A stretch of DNA of 64,000 nucleotides, taken from AP-15 sp963724435 (GTDB lineage: Bacteria; Pseudomonadota; Alphaproteobacteria; ATCC43930; CGMCC-115725). The stretch spans positions 248,001 to 312,000 of the forward strand of contig CAVRUN010000001.1 in assembly GCA_963724435.1 (NCBI GenBank), in the 5' to 3' direction. Of the stretch, positions 52,585 through 60,463 are shown piece after piece (position 1 is the stretch's first letter; the number at the start of each line of letters is the position of its first letter). A model generated the notes under the pieces. It was not told the origin of the DNA and searched no databases. It saw only the letters and a program-made list of their open reading frames with translations. The translations under genes were made by a program, and so were the position numbers.

Positions 52585-53787
52585 GTGATTATGAGTCGGT
52601 TACGGCGCAGCGCGAAAAAGCCGGCCCGCTGGAACTGCGACCGCCCGGCGACAGCCGCAATTTTTCTCGGTGCAAGCTTTGCCGCGTTTCTGTTGGCGCC
52701 GTGCATGTCGCGCGCTGCCGATGCGCCGGGGCTGCTTTCGAACATCCATCGCCACATCACCGTGACCACGACAGTTACGAGCAACGGCGACCTCAATCCC
52801 TATGCGGTGATCGTCGCCCCGGTGTCCGCCGGCAAAATCCAGCAGGGCGACGTCCTCGTCGACAATTTTAACAATCTCAGCAATCTGCAAGGCACCGGCA
52901 CGACAATCATCGACTACAGCCCCGCGACGAAACGGACGAGCCTCGTCGCCAATCTGCCGCAGAAACTTGCCAAATGTCCGGGTGGAGTCGGTCTGACCAC
53001 GGCGATGACGATGCTGAAGAGCGGCTGGATCATCGTCGGCAGCACGCCGAGCACGGATGGCACGACCCGCACCAAGGGTGATGGCTGTCTCTTGGTGCTC
53101 GATCCCAACGGCCGGCTCGCCGCCGTGTGGGCCGGTCCCAATATCAATGATCCGTGGGGCAATATGGCGACTATCGACGATGGGTCGACCGCCACTTTGT
53201 TCATCAGCATGGCCGGCTTTGATGTGCCGGGGCCGGAGGTGCGCGACCCGAAGACCGGATATCAGCCGATCATCAACAAGGCGACGGTGCTGCGCCTGCA
53301 GCTTGCGATCCCGCCCGGCCAGCCGCCCCAGATCCTCAGCCAGACGGTCGTAGCCAATGGTTTTGGGCAGAAGGCTGATCGAGACGTTTTCCTCGTCGGT
53401 CCGACGGGTCTGGCGCTCGGTCCGGACAACACGCTCTACGTGTCGGATGCGCTCGGTAACCGGATCGTTGCGATCCCGGATGCGACTACACGCACCACCA
53501 GCGCCGGCACGGGCCGCGTCGTCACTGAAGGCGGGCTGTTGCGTCGCCCGCTGGCTTTGATCTTGACCGCCGATGGTCATCTGTTGGCATGCAATGCACA
53601 AAACGGCCAGGTCGTCGAAATTGATATCAAGAGCGGCCAGCAGCTCTACGCGCAATGGATCGACATCAACCAGGCACAATCGCCGCCCGGCAATGGCGAT
53701 CTTTTTGGCATGGCGCTGACCCCGGATGGAAAGGGCTTTTATTACGTCGAAGATGACATGAACACTTTGGTAGAGGCGACGCGGTGA
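52585..53787 (+). CDS. Secreted NHL/SMP-30-like beta-propeller protein
   Basis: 400 residues. N-terminal export signal (AIFLGASFAAFLLAPCMSRAADA), then repeated propeller blades such as GPTGLALGPDNTLYVSDALGNRIVAIPDA and RPLALILTADGHLLACNAQNGQVVEID. GTG 52585 has GGAGG 7 nt upstream; ATG 52591 is possible. No enzymatic motif is recognised. Its TGA overlaps the GTG of the peroxidase (GTGA), so the two are translationally coupled and probably act together in the periplasm. Confidence 0.75.
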   Translation: MIMSRLRRSAKKPARWNCDRPATAAIFLGASFAAFLLAPCMSRAADAPGLLSNIHRHITVTTTVTSNGDLNPYAVIVAPVSAGKIQQGDVLVDNFNNLSNLQGTGTTIIDYSPATKRTSLVANLPQKLAKCPGGVGLTTAMTMLKSGWIIVGSTPSTDGTTRTKGDGCLLVLDPNGRLAAVWAGPNINDPWGNMATIDDGSTATLFISMAGFDVPGPEVRDPKTGYQPIINKATVLRLQLAIPPGQPPQILSQTVVANGFGQKADRDVFLVGPTGLALGPDNTLYVSDALGNRIVAIPDATTRTTSAGTGRVVTEGGLLRRPLALILTADGHLLACNAQNGQVVEIDIKSGQQLYAQWIDINQAQSPPGNGDLFGMALTPDGKGFYYVEDDMNTLVEATR

Positions 53788-55091
53788 AACCGCAGGATGA
53801 CGGGCGGCCACAGCCAACACGGCGCGGCTTGGTCCGGGCGGCGGCGGGTCTCGCGGCAGTGGGTGCTGGGCTCGGGGTCGGCCGCGTCGCAGAGGCAACG
53901 GTCGAGGGAAAGACCGATGACGGTCTTGCGCGCGGCGACGCGATCGCGATCGAACCGTTCTGGGGAGATCACCAAGGCGGGATCGTAACGTCGGTCCAAA
54001 GCCATAGCTACTTCGCGGCTCTCGATCTGGAAACTGTTAACCGCGACGATGTGATTAAGATGCTGCGGGCCTGGACCGCGACGGCGGCGCATATGGCGGT
54101 CGGCCAAACCGCGGCGCCGATCGGCATCGATTTGACGACCCCCGGGCCCGATACCGGCGAGGCGCTCGGGCTGCCGCCGGCGCGGCTGACCGTGACGTTT
54201 GGGTTTGGCGCCGGATTATTTGTCAAGGACGGAAAGGATCGCTTCGGTTTGGGCGCCAAACGCCCGCCGGCACTGGTTGATTTGCCGCGGTTCAACGGCG
54301 ATCAGCTGGTCGAGGCGAGCACCCGCGGTGATCTGTCGATCCAAGCCTGCGCCGACGACCCGCAGGTGGCGTTTCACGCGGTGCGGCAACTGGCGCGCCT
54401 GGCTTACGGTCGGGCGAAAATGCGCTGGGCGCAGACCGGCTATATGACCCGCCCGGACGGAGAGAGCACGCCGCGCAATTTGATGGGGTTCAAGGACGGC
54501 ACCAGCAACCCTTCGGTAACCGATCCCAAGGCAATGGCGCAATTCGTCTGGGTTGGCGACGAAGGGCCGGACTGGATGCGCGGCGGCAGTTATGTCGTGG
54601 TCCGCCGCATCCGCGTCGCGCTCGAACACTGGGACCGGATGAAGGTCGCCTTTCAGGAGCAGACAATCGGACGCCACAAATACTCGGGCGCACCATTGGG
54701 CGGTAAGCATGAGTTAGACCCGTTAGACCTAAACGCCAATGACAAGGACGGCAATCCAGTCATCCCCGACAGCGCCCATGTTCGGCTCGCCGCTGCGGCG
54801 AGCAATGACGGCGCGCAGATCCTCCGCCGACCCTATTCCTATAATGACGGGGTGAGCTTTACGGCTGAGCGCTGGCCGCCATGGCGGCAGGGCATGGAGT
54901 ACGATGCCGGGCTGTTCTTTATCTGTTATCAGCGCGACCCGCGGACCGGGTTCGGCAAGATCTTCGAGAAGATGGCCAAGTTCGATATGTTGAACCAGTT
55001 CGTCACCCACACCGGTGGCGGCCTTTTCGCCTGCCCCGGCGGAATTGCGAAAGGCGAATTTATCGGCCAGCGCCTGTTTGAGCCAGCCTAG
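53784..55091 (+). CDS. efeB: Tat-exported DyP-type peroxidase (EfeB-like)
   Basis: 435 residues. Twin-arginine signal TRRGLVRAAAGLAAVGAG (residues 12-29); the DyP GxxDG motif GFKDG (235-239, distal Asp D238) and EfeB-type GIVTSVQSHSYFAALDL and FFICYQRDPRTGFGKIFEKMA. In the EfeUOB system this heme peroxidase works at the periplasmic face of ferrous-iron uptake. Here no efeU or efeO gene is adjacent; instead a propeller and a porin precede it, behind a shared operator. GTG 53784 is the coupled start. Confidence 0.9.
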   Translation: MKPQDDGRPQPTRRGLVRAAAGLAAVGAGLGVGRVAEATVEGKTDDGLARGDAIAIEPFWGDHQGGIVTSVQSHSYFAALDLETVNRDDVIKMLRAWTATAAHMAVGQTAAPIGIDLTTPGPDTGEALGLPPARLTVTFGFGAGLFVKDGKDRFGLGAKRPPALVDLPRFNGDQLVEASTRGDLSIQACADDPQVAFHAVRQLARLAYGRAKMRWAQTGYMTRPDGESTPRNLMGFKDGTSNPSVTDPKAMAQFVWVGDEGPDWMRGGSYVVVRRIRVALEHWDRMKVAFQEQTIGRHKYSGAPLGGKHELDPLDLNANDKDGNPVIPDSAHVRLAAAASNDGAQILRRPYSYNDGVSFTAERWPPWRQGMEYDAGLFFICYQRDPRTGFGKIFEKMAKFDMLNQFVTHTGGGLFACPGGIAKGEFIGQRLFEPA

Positions 55092-55094
55092 ACA

Positions 55095-55640
55095 CGCTCG
55101 CATCCTCGCTCAGTCGCAACGTGCGGATCTCGAGGATCATCGCCGATGCTTTCTCGGCAATCATTATCGTCGGCGCGTTGGTGCTGCCGGCCGGGACCGA
55201 CGGCATGATCGAGGCGTCGACGCGCAAATGCCGGATACCGCGCACGCGCGGCCGCGGATCGAGCACCGCCGCCGCGTCGGCGCCCATCGTCAGGTGCCGA
55301 CCGGCTGCAGGTTGGACAATCCGTTCTAGCGGATTGAGGCTTTGAACTCGACATCGGTTTCGACTTCGGCACCCGGCAGCACCTCTTCAGCGACATAGCC
55401 CGAGTGCGCCGGTTGATGGCTGATCTTGTGAGCGAGCCGCATGTCCGCGGTCAAGGCGCGGACATCTTCGTGAGCGCAGAAAGTTGAAGCGGATCGCCGG
55501 TGGCGCCAGCGGATCTGGGCTCTTGATTTGCACCGTTCCGCGCGCTTCGGGGCGCAGATGCACCAATATCGCCGAAATATGGAAGCCCGATGCGAACTTC
55601 TTCAAAGTTGCGAGTGACTACCTCACGGAATTGGGTTCGG
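55095..55640 (-). pseudogene. GMC oxidoreductase C-terminal remnant
   Basis: Three minus-strand frame segments match the C-terminal half of choline-dehydrogenase-like GMC enzymes: FHISAILVHLRPEARGTVQIKS.DP (~55590-55490), EDVRALTADMRLAHKISHQPAHSG ending AEVETDVEF then a stop (~55470-55330), and AAAVLDPRPRVRGIRHLRVDASIMPSVPAGSTNAPTIMIAEKAS (~55280-55120). Frameshifts and a stop separate them, and the N-terminal FAD half is missing. Lies just after the peroxidase. Confidence 0.75.
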
Positions 55641-55695
55641 TGCGTAATCAATCTTGATGATCGGAGTGCGTTAATACCGAAGTAAAATCGTATCG

Positions 55696-56001
55696 CTAGT
55701 TGCTGGTGCGGAAGGTGTAGCGGCAGCTTGGCGATTTGAGGCGGGCGGTGACAGTGTTTCCTTGAATATACCCGCTCATGCTGATCCCCCCCTTTGCCAG
55801 GCGCTGGGAGGCATGAAACGACCCGTTTTCGGCAATCTGCCCGCGCAATACTGTATCAAAGCGCGGGTCATATTTGAATTGCACCTGGCCGCCTGAGATT
55901 GTCATCGGATAGACCGCCCCCGGAGGCGGCTCGGTGCAGTCGCCGCGAACGGTTTTCAGCAGCTTGAGTTCGCCGACATACTGGCCGTCAAACCGAGTCA
56001 C
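55696..56001 (-). CDS. Small hypothetical protein, possibly frame-disrupted at its N-terminus
   Basis: 101 residues starting at GTG 56001. The body (FDGQYVGELKLLKTVRGDCTEPPPGAVYPMTISGGQVQFKYDP) and the two cysteines suggest a secreted beta-rich domain. Just upstream another minus-strand frame reads ALLLAAALVQS, which looks like a signal peptide, so the mature part may have lost its signal through small indels. Family not recognised. The interval 56002-56310 has nothing else I can support. Confidence 0.5.
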   Translation of the reverse strand: MTRFDGQYVGELKLLKTVRGDCTEPPPGAVYPMTISGGQVQFKYDPRFDTVLRGQIAENGSFHASQRLAKGGISMSGYIQGNTVTARLKSPSCRYTFRTSN

Positions 56002-56310
56002 GCCTTGGGCCCAGCCGAGATTGGACCAATGCCGCGGCGAGCAGCAGAGCCAGTCCTTGCCATTTTTACATTCCGTTTCCCCCTTCGATTAATGCCGCCT
56101 GTTTTGGCTCCCCCCATGCGGCTTCAGCCCCCACGCCTGTATTCCGAGCGGAAAGGCCGCGACTGCCCACCCGCGTTAATAGCGGCTTTCGGCCGCTCGA
56201 GCCATCCTGAGGTACGCGCGGTCTTGCCAAAATGCCGGCATCGCCACGCGCCCCCCTCGTCACTTTCAATTTCGCCACGATGCGGGGGTAGCCTTGGCGT
56301 AACACGACGA

Positions 56311-56994
56311 TCAAAGGCTTGCCGATGCGGCGTTCCCGTTATTCCCGGTTATCCGACTATAATTCCCGATGAGGCTGTCAAAAATTCCCGGTTGCGTTGC
56401 CAACGCGATCTTCGTCAAGCCTTTGTGATTGCTTGGCGATCGCCGGTTTTGTCGGCCGCGATCGCAAAAATTCCCAGCATTTTCCCGGTTGCACGGGAAT
56501 TCGCCGGCCCCCCGACCGCTAAAAGCGGGCAAGGCTGCTCCGAACGGTTGTCGTGTGCCGGGCATAAAGCCGGCGATCGAGCCGGTGATCAGGATGCGGC
56601 CCTTGCCGGCCCCGCGCATGTCGCGCCCGACCTTTTGGATCAGGTAGATCGTGCCGGTGATGTTGGTATCGACGACGCGGCGCACGGCGGCGAAATCCTG
56701 GTCGAGGAAGGCCTTGCCCAATCCACGTCCAGCATTCGCCAACAGCGCCTCGACCCGACGGCCGCGGCTCGCGGCATAAAGCTTGTCGACCCCGTCGAGG
56801 GTCGCCAGATCGGCCTGCACCGGCTCGACCTCGCTGCCCAGTTTGCGGAAGTCCGCCGCCGCGTTTTCGATTTCGGGCTCGTCAGCGGCGACGATCAGGT
56901 CAAAGCCGTTTTCGGCGCATTGTTTGGCCAATTCGTATCCGATCCCGGTCGAGGCGCCGGTGACCACGGCAAGCGGGCGAGTGGCTGATGCCAT
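56311..56994 (-). pseudogene. SDR gene truncated before its catalytic tyrosine
   Basis: From ATG 56994 (MASATRPLAVVTGASTGIGYELA) the protein follows a normal SDR to residue ~147 (LITGSIAGFMPGT, ~56554). The next part should carry YxxxK; instead the frame continues into unrelated sequence containing the TTCCCG cluster and stops at 56311. NAG is present at NAGRGLG. The start has GGAG 9 nt upstream. Function lost or altered. Confidence 0.75.
56333..56501. repeat. TTCCCG repeat cluster inside the broken SDR gene
   Basis: TTCCCG at 56333-56338, 56342-56347, 56363-56368, 56385-56390 and 56482-56487, TTCCCA at 56471-56476, and an inverted CGGGAA at 56494-56499 that pairs with the last direct copy (TTCCCGGTTGCACGGGAA). 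Same motif as at 36517-36660. It lies exactly in the region that replaces the C-terminal half of the SDR. Confidence 0.55.
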
Positions 56995-57041
56995 CGCAAA
57001 TCTCCTAATAGTTGGGTTGGTTTTGCTGCAGGGTGCCGCGG

Positions 57042-57899
57042 TCAAAGGATCGGTTTGCCGCCGGTCACCCCGACCATCGTGCCCGAGACGTAGCTCGCCT
57101 CATCACTCGCCAGTAAAACGTAGACCGGCGCCAGTTCGCAGGGCTGCGCCGGCCGTTTCATCGGCACTTGCTCGCCGAAATGGCTGACTTTTTCGGGGGG
57201 CATGGTCGACGGGATCAACGGCGTCCAAACCGGGCCCGGGGCCACTGCGTTGACGCGGATGTCGCGCTCGGCCAAGAGCTGGGCCAGACCGCCGGTGTAA
57301 TTCTGGATCGCCCCTTTGGTTGTCGCATAGGCGAGCAGTTGCGGACTCGGGCTGTCGGCGTTGATCGAGGCGGTATTGATGATCGCACTGCCGCGCGGCA
57401 TGTGCTTGAGCGCCGCCTTGGTCAAATAAAACATTGCAAAAATATTCACTCTGAAAGTGCGGTCCCATTCCTCGTCCGAGATTTCCTCGGGCGAATTAAA
57501 CGTCATCTGGTGCGCCGCATTATTGACCAGGATGTCGATCCGACCGAACGTCTCGACGGTTTTTTCGACGAGCTTGCGGCAATGTTTTGGGTCGGCGATG
57601 TCGCCGGGCAGCAGCAGGGATTGGCGGCCGGCTTCGTCGACCAGACGCTTGGTTTCGCGCGCGTCGTCCTCTTCGTTCAAATAAGACACGGCAATATCAG
57701 CGCCTTCCCGGGCGAAGGCCAGCGCTACTGCTCGCCCGATGCCGAAATCGCCGCCGGTGATCAGCGCCCTCTTATCTTTTAATCGGCCACAGCCCCGATA
57801 GCTGTTTTCGCCGTAATCGGGGCGCGGGTTCATTGCAGAACTCGAGCCGGGAACCGGCTGCTGTTGATTGGGGAACGGCGGTTTGGGGAAATCTAACAT
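57042..57899 (-). CDS. SDR-family oxidoreductase (YghA/GSP39-like)
   Basis: 285 residues. Unusual N-terminal extension (FPKPPFPNQQQPVPGSSSAMNPRPDYGENSYRG) that is typical of the general-stress YghA/GSP39 group, then GGDFGIGRAVA, NNAAHQM, YATTK catalytic pair, and the PGPVWTPLIPS switch. Oxidises or reduces a sugar or polyol; exact substrate unknown. ATG 57899 is used; a frame from 57953 is less likely. Confidence 0.88.
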   Translation of the reverse strand: MLDFPKPPFPNQQQPVPGSSSAMNPRPDYGENSYRGCGRLKDKRALITGGDFGIGRAVALAFAREGADIAVSYLNEEDDARETKRLVDEAGRQSLLLPGDIADPKHCRKLVEKTVETFGRIDILVNNAAHQMTFNSPEEISDEEWDRTFRVNIFAMFYLTKAALKHMPRGSAIINTASINADSPSPQLLAYATTKGAIQNYTGGLAQLLAERDIRVNAVAPGPVWTPLIPSTMPPEKVSHFGEQVPMKRPAQPCELAPVYVLLASDEASYVSGTMVGVTGGKPIL

Positions 57900-58128
57900 G
57901 GAGCGCCTTCGATGGTTAGAGTTCGAATAACTCTTTAACCATCGATCAGACATTCGGTTTCACGCCTCTCTCGATGTTTTTGTCTTGAATCAATTTAATA
58001 GATCAAGAGCAGCGCTGCTTGCGGTTCGGGCGAATTAGTGCATTAAAGAGGACGGCCCCGCGCTGTTAGTTTTGTCCCTGGCGAAACCTATTCGGTCCGC
58101 CGGCGTTTCGTCCGGGCGGAGGAAAGGT

Positions 58129-58581
58129 ATGTTGCTGTTCATCGGTGCGTGGGCGCTATTGTCGCTGGCCTACCTGCTGCTCGTCGGTCAGGCATCGGCC
58201 GACGAACTCGGTCTGACGGTAGTGTGCGGGCTGGGCGCCGCGATTTGGTCTGTCGCCATCAGAAAAGTGGCCGTTCTTCGCTTCCGGTTCGAGCCGACTG
58301 CCGCCGCGGCCATGACGGGGTCCCTCGCCAAACTGCCGCGCGCTGTAGCGGAGGTCGCCGCCGCCCTGGTCCGCGTCCGACCCGGCCTCATGGCTCGGGA
58401 ATCCTTTGTTCGGGGGCGCGATCTCGATCCGGCTGATGCCGCCCGACGGGCTGTCGTGCTGCTGGCATCGTCATTGACCCCGGATAAATTCGCCTTGCGG
58501 ATGCCCCACGGACGGGACGAGATCGAATTGCACAGCTTGGTCGGGCCGCCAGCGAAGAGCGACGCCAGATGGCCAGCGTGA
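58129..58581 (+). CDS. mrpE: Cation antiporter subunit MrpE-like
   Basis: 150 residues, with membrane segments at the N-terminus (LLFIGAWALLSLAYLLLVG) and then a soluble C-terminal part, as in MrpE/MbhA. GGAGG precedes ATG 58129. The last 13 bp overlap mrpF. First gene of a seven-gene operon. Confidence 0.85.
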   Translation: MLLFIGAWALLSLAYLLLVGQASADELGLTVVCGLGAAIWSVAIRKVAVLRFRFEPTAAAAMTGSLAKLPRAVAEVAAALVRVRPGLMARESFVRGRDLDPADAARRAVVLLASSLTPDKFALRMPHGRDEIELHSLVGPPAKSDARWPA

Positions 58582-58829
58582 CGATCTGGCTCGCCGCGAC
58601 GATTGCCCTTATCCCGCCTCTGGCGATAGCGGCGCTGATGTGCGCTCGGGGCAATCTGGCAGAGCGGTTCGGCGCGGTGCAGTTGGCCGGATCGATCGCT
58701 GTGCTGCTGTTGGTCATGATGTCCTTCGCCTTCGATCAGGCCTCGTCGATCGATCTGGCGCTGACATTGGCGATCCTGACGTTACCCGCGACATTGCTCT
58801 ATGCCGTGTTTGTCGAGCGCTGGCTGTGA
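58569..58829 (+). CDS. mrpF: Cation antiporter subunit MrpF-like
   Basis: 86 residues, three membrane segments (~4-24, 35-53, 62-82), with the MrpF/MbhB length and a conserved Asp-containing middle (SFAFDQASSID). Overlaps mrpE by 13 bp and mrpG by 4 bp (GTGA). Confidence 0.85.
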   Translation: MASVTIWLAATIALIPPLAIAALMCARGNLAERFGAVQLAGSIAVLLLVMMSFAFDQASSIDLALTLAILTLPATLLYAVFVERWL

Positions 58830-59110
58830 CGGCGGCGGTCGCAATCCTGCTTGGGCTGTCGGTGCTGTCCGCTTGGCTCGCGAGCGTCGGATTCCTGCGG
58901 TTGGACAGCGCGCTCGACCGCTTGCACTGTGCGAGCTTTGTCAACGCGGCAGGCGGGCTCACCGTGACGATCGCCGTAATTGTGCAAGACGGAATGAGCG
59001 ACCGCTCGCTGAAGACGATCGCGGTGTTCGCGATCCTGCTGCTTGGTGGCGCAGCATTGACCCACGCCGCCGGGCGCGCGTTGGTTTTGCGCGACGGAGC
59101 CGGGCGATGA
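58826..59110 (+). CDS. mrpG: Cation antiporter subunit MrpG-like
   Basis: 94 residues: three membrane helices, including VTAAVAILLGLSVLSAWLASVGF and a middle helix with RLHCASFVNAAGGLT, which is the MrpG/MbhC core. GTG start in the GTGA junction with mrpF; the stop overlaps the next ATG (ATGA). Confidence 0.82.
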   Translation: MTAAVAILLGLSVLSAWLASVGFLRLDSALDRLHCASFVNAAGGLTVTIAVIVQDGMSDRSLKTIAVFAILLLGGAALTHAAGRALVLRDGAGR

Positions 59111-59352
59111 CGATCCTATTGGCCGGCCTCCTGTTGCTCACCATTGTTTCGGGAAGCGGCGTGGTCCTGTCACGCGATCCGCGTCGTCAAGTCTTCGCGC
59201 TAGCTGTAAATGGCACGGTGCTGGCGACGCTGTTTTTTGCACTGCAGGCGCCGGACGTCGCATTATCCGAATTGGCGGTGGGAACCGCGGCCACCCCGCT
59301 GCTGTTCCTGGTAACTCTCGCCGCCATCAGAATAAATCGCCAGCGGCAATGA
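59107..59352 (+). CDS. DUF4040 (MbhD-like) membrane subunit
   Basis: 81 residues, three helices, ending ALQAPDVALSELAVGTAATPLLFLVTLAAIR. The APDVALSE stretch is the DUF4040/MbhD signature; in Mrp complexes this segment is the C-terminal part of MrpA, whereas in archaeal Mbh complexes it is a separate protein as here. ATGA overlaps on both sides. Confidence 0.8.
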   Translation: MTILLAGLLLLTIVSGSGVVLSRDPRRQVFALAVNGTVLATLFFALQAPDVALSELAVGTAATPLLFLVTLAAIRINRQRQ

Positions 59353-60110
59353 CGCCAAGATGGCGCAGCGCGCTCCTCGGGCTCGCCGGAATTTGCCTCG
59401 CCCCGGCGGTATGGCGGGTGGCTACTGCCCTCCCCGCTTTTGGCAAGCCAACCGAGCAATACGGGCCGGCCGTCAATCGCTTGGGGCCGCCATTGCGCCA
59501 CGTGTCCAACATGGTCAGCGCCGTCAATTTCGACATCCGCGGGATCGACACACTGGGCGAGGAATTTATGCTGCTCTGCGCCGTTACCGGCGCCGTGGTT
59601 CTGTTGCGCGGGGCGCGCGGTGAGGATCTGAGCGCCAAGGCCGGCAGGCTGGAGGGTCGCGCCGTCATCGGCCGCGCCGAGTCGACGATCCTGATTTGTC
59701 GGCTGCTGGGCCCAGTGGTTCTGTTGTTCGGGCTCTATATGGCGCTGCACGCGATGGTCACTCCCGGCGGCGGCTTTCAGGGCGGTGTGATCATCGCCTC
59801 GGGTCTGTTGTTGACTTATCTCGCCGAGGGCTATCGAGGCTGGCGCGAACTCGTCGGCTCGCACGTCATGGCTGCCTTCGAGGGCGGTGGGGCATTGCTG
59901 TTCGCACTGGCCGGTCTGGCGCCGATGGCAACCGGCGCCGCTTTTATGCAGAACGTACTGCCGTTGGGCACCTTCCGCGATGTCTTTTCCGGCGGATTAA
60001 TGGTCGTCGTCAATGCCGGGGTCGGCTTTGCTGTGACCGGCGGCTTCGCCATGCTGTTCCTCGAATTCCTCGAGGAGACTCGGGCGCTGAAGTCCGAGGA
60101 CGCGGCATGA
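59349..60110 (+). CDS. mrpB: MrpB-like subunit fused to an MbhE-like segment
   Basis: 253 residues. Residues ~1-105 (NFDIRGIDTLGEEFMLLCAVTGAVVLLRG) match the MbhE part, ~115-253 (GPVVLLFGLYMALHAMVTPGGGFQGGVIIASGLLL) match MrpB/MnhB. Six to seven membrane segments. ATGA junctions with the DUF4040 gene and mrpC. Confidence 0.85.
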   Translation: MTPRWRSALLGLAGICLAPAVWRVATALPAFGKPTEQYGPAVNRLGPPLRHVSNMVSAVNFDIRGIDTLGEEFMLLCAVTGAVVLLRGARGEDLSAKAGRLEGRAVIGRAESTILICRLLGPVVLLFGLYMALHAMVTPGGGFQGGVIIASGLLLTYLAEGYRGWRELVGSHVMAAFEGGGALLFALAGLAPMATGAAFMQNVLPLGTFRDVFSGGLMVVVNAGVGFAVTGGFAMLFLEFLEETRALKSEDAA

Positions 60111-60463
60111 GCGTTTTCCCGTGGCTGGTCGCGGCATGGCTATTCGGCATCGGGCTTTACGGAATCGTTTCAAGCCGGAATTTTGTGCACCTGATCGGCT
60201 GTCTGTCGGTATGCCAGTCATCTACCTATGTCCTGCTGCTCTCAGTTGGCTACCGTTGGGGCGCCGGCGCGCCGATCTTCTATGACCATCCACCCGGCAC
60301 TCCGGCAGTCGATCCGGTGATACAAGCTTTGGTGCTGACGGACATCGTCGTCGGCGCCACGATTACCGCATTGCTATTGGCAATGGCGTTGCAGGTCGAC
60401 CGCAGATATGCCGAGCTCGACCCGCAGAAGTTGCGTCCACTGGTCGCCAAAGCACACCGGTGA
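60107..60463 (+). CDS. mrpC: Cation antiporter subunit MrpC (NuoK-like)
   Basis: 118 residues, three membrane helices with the NuoK-like pattern (GLYGIVSSRNFVHLIGC, ALVLTDIVVGATITALLLAMALQV). GTGA overlap with mrpD. ATG 60107. Confidence 0.87.
   Translation: MSVFPWLVAAWLFGIGLYGIVSSRNFVHLIGCLSVCQSSTYVLLLSVGYRWGAGAPIFYDHPPGTPAVDPVIQALVLTDIVVGATITALLLAMALQVDRRYAELDPQKLRPLVAKAHR

Noticed and set aside
52600..53898. 432-codon minus-strand frame opposite the propeller gene
   Set aside because: Shadow frame; the sense strand carries signal peptide and blades.
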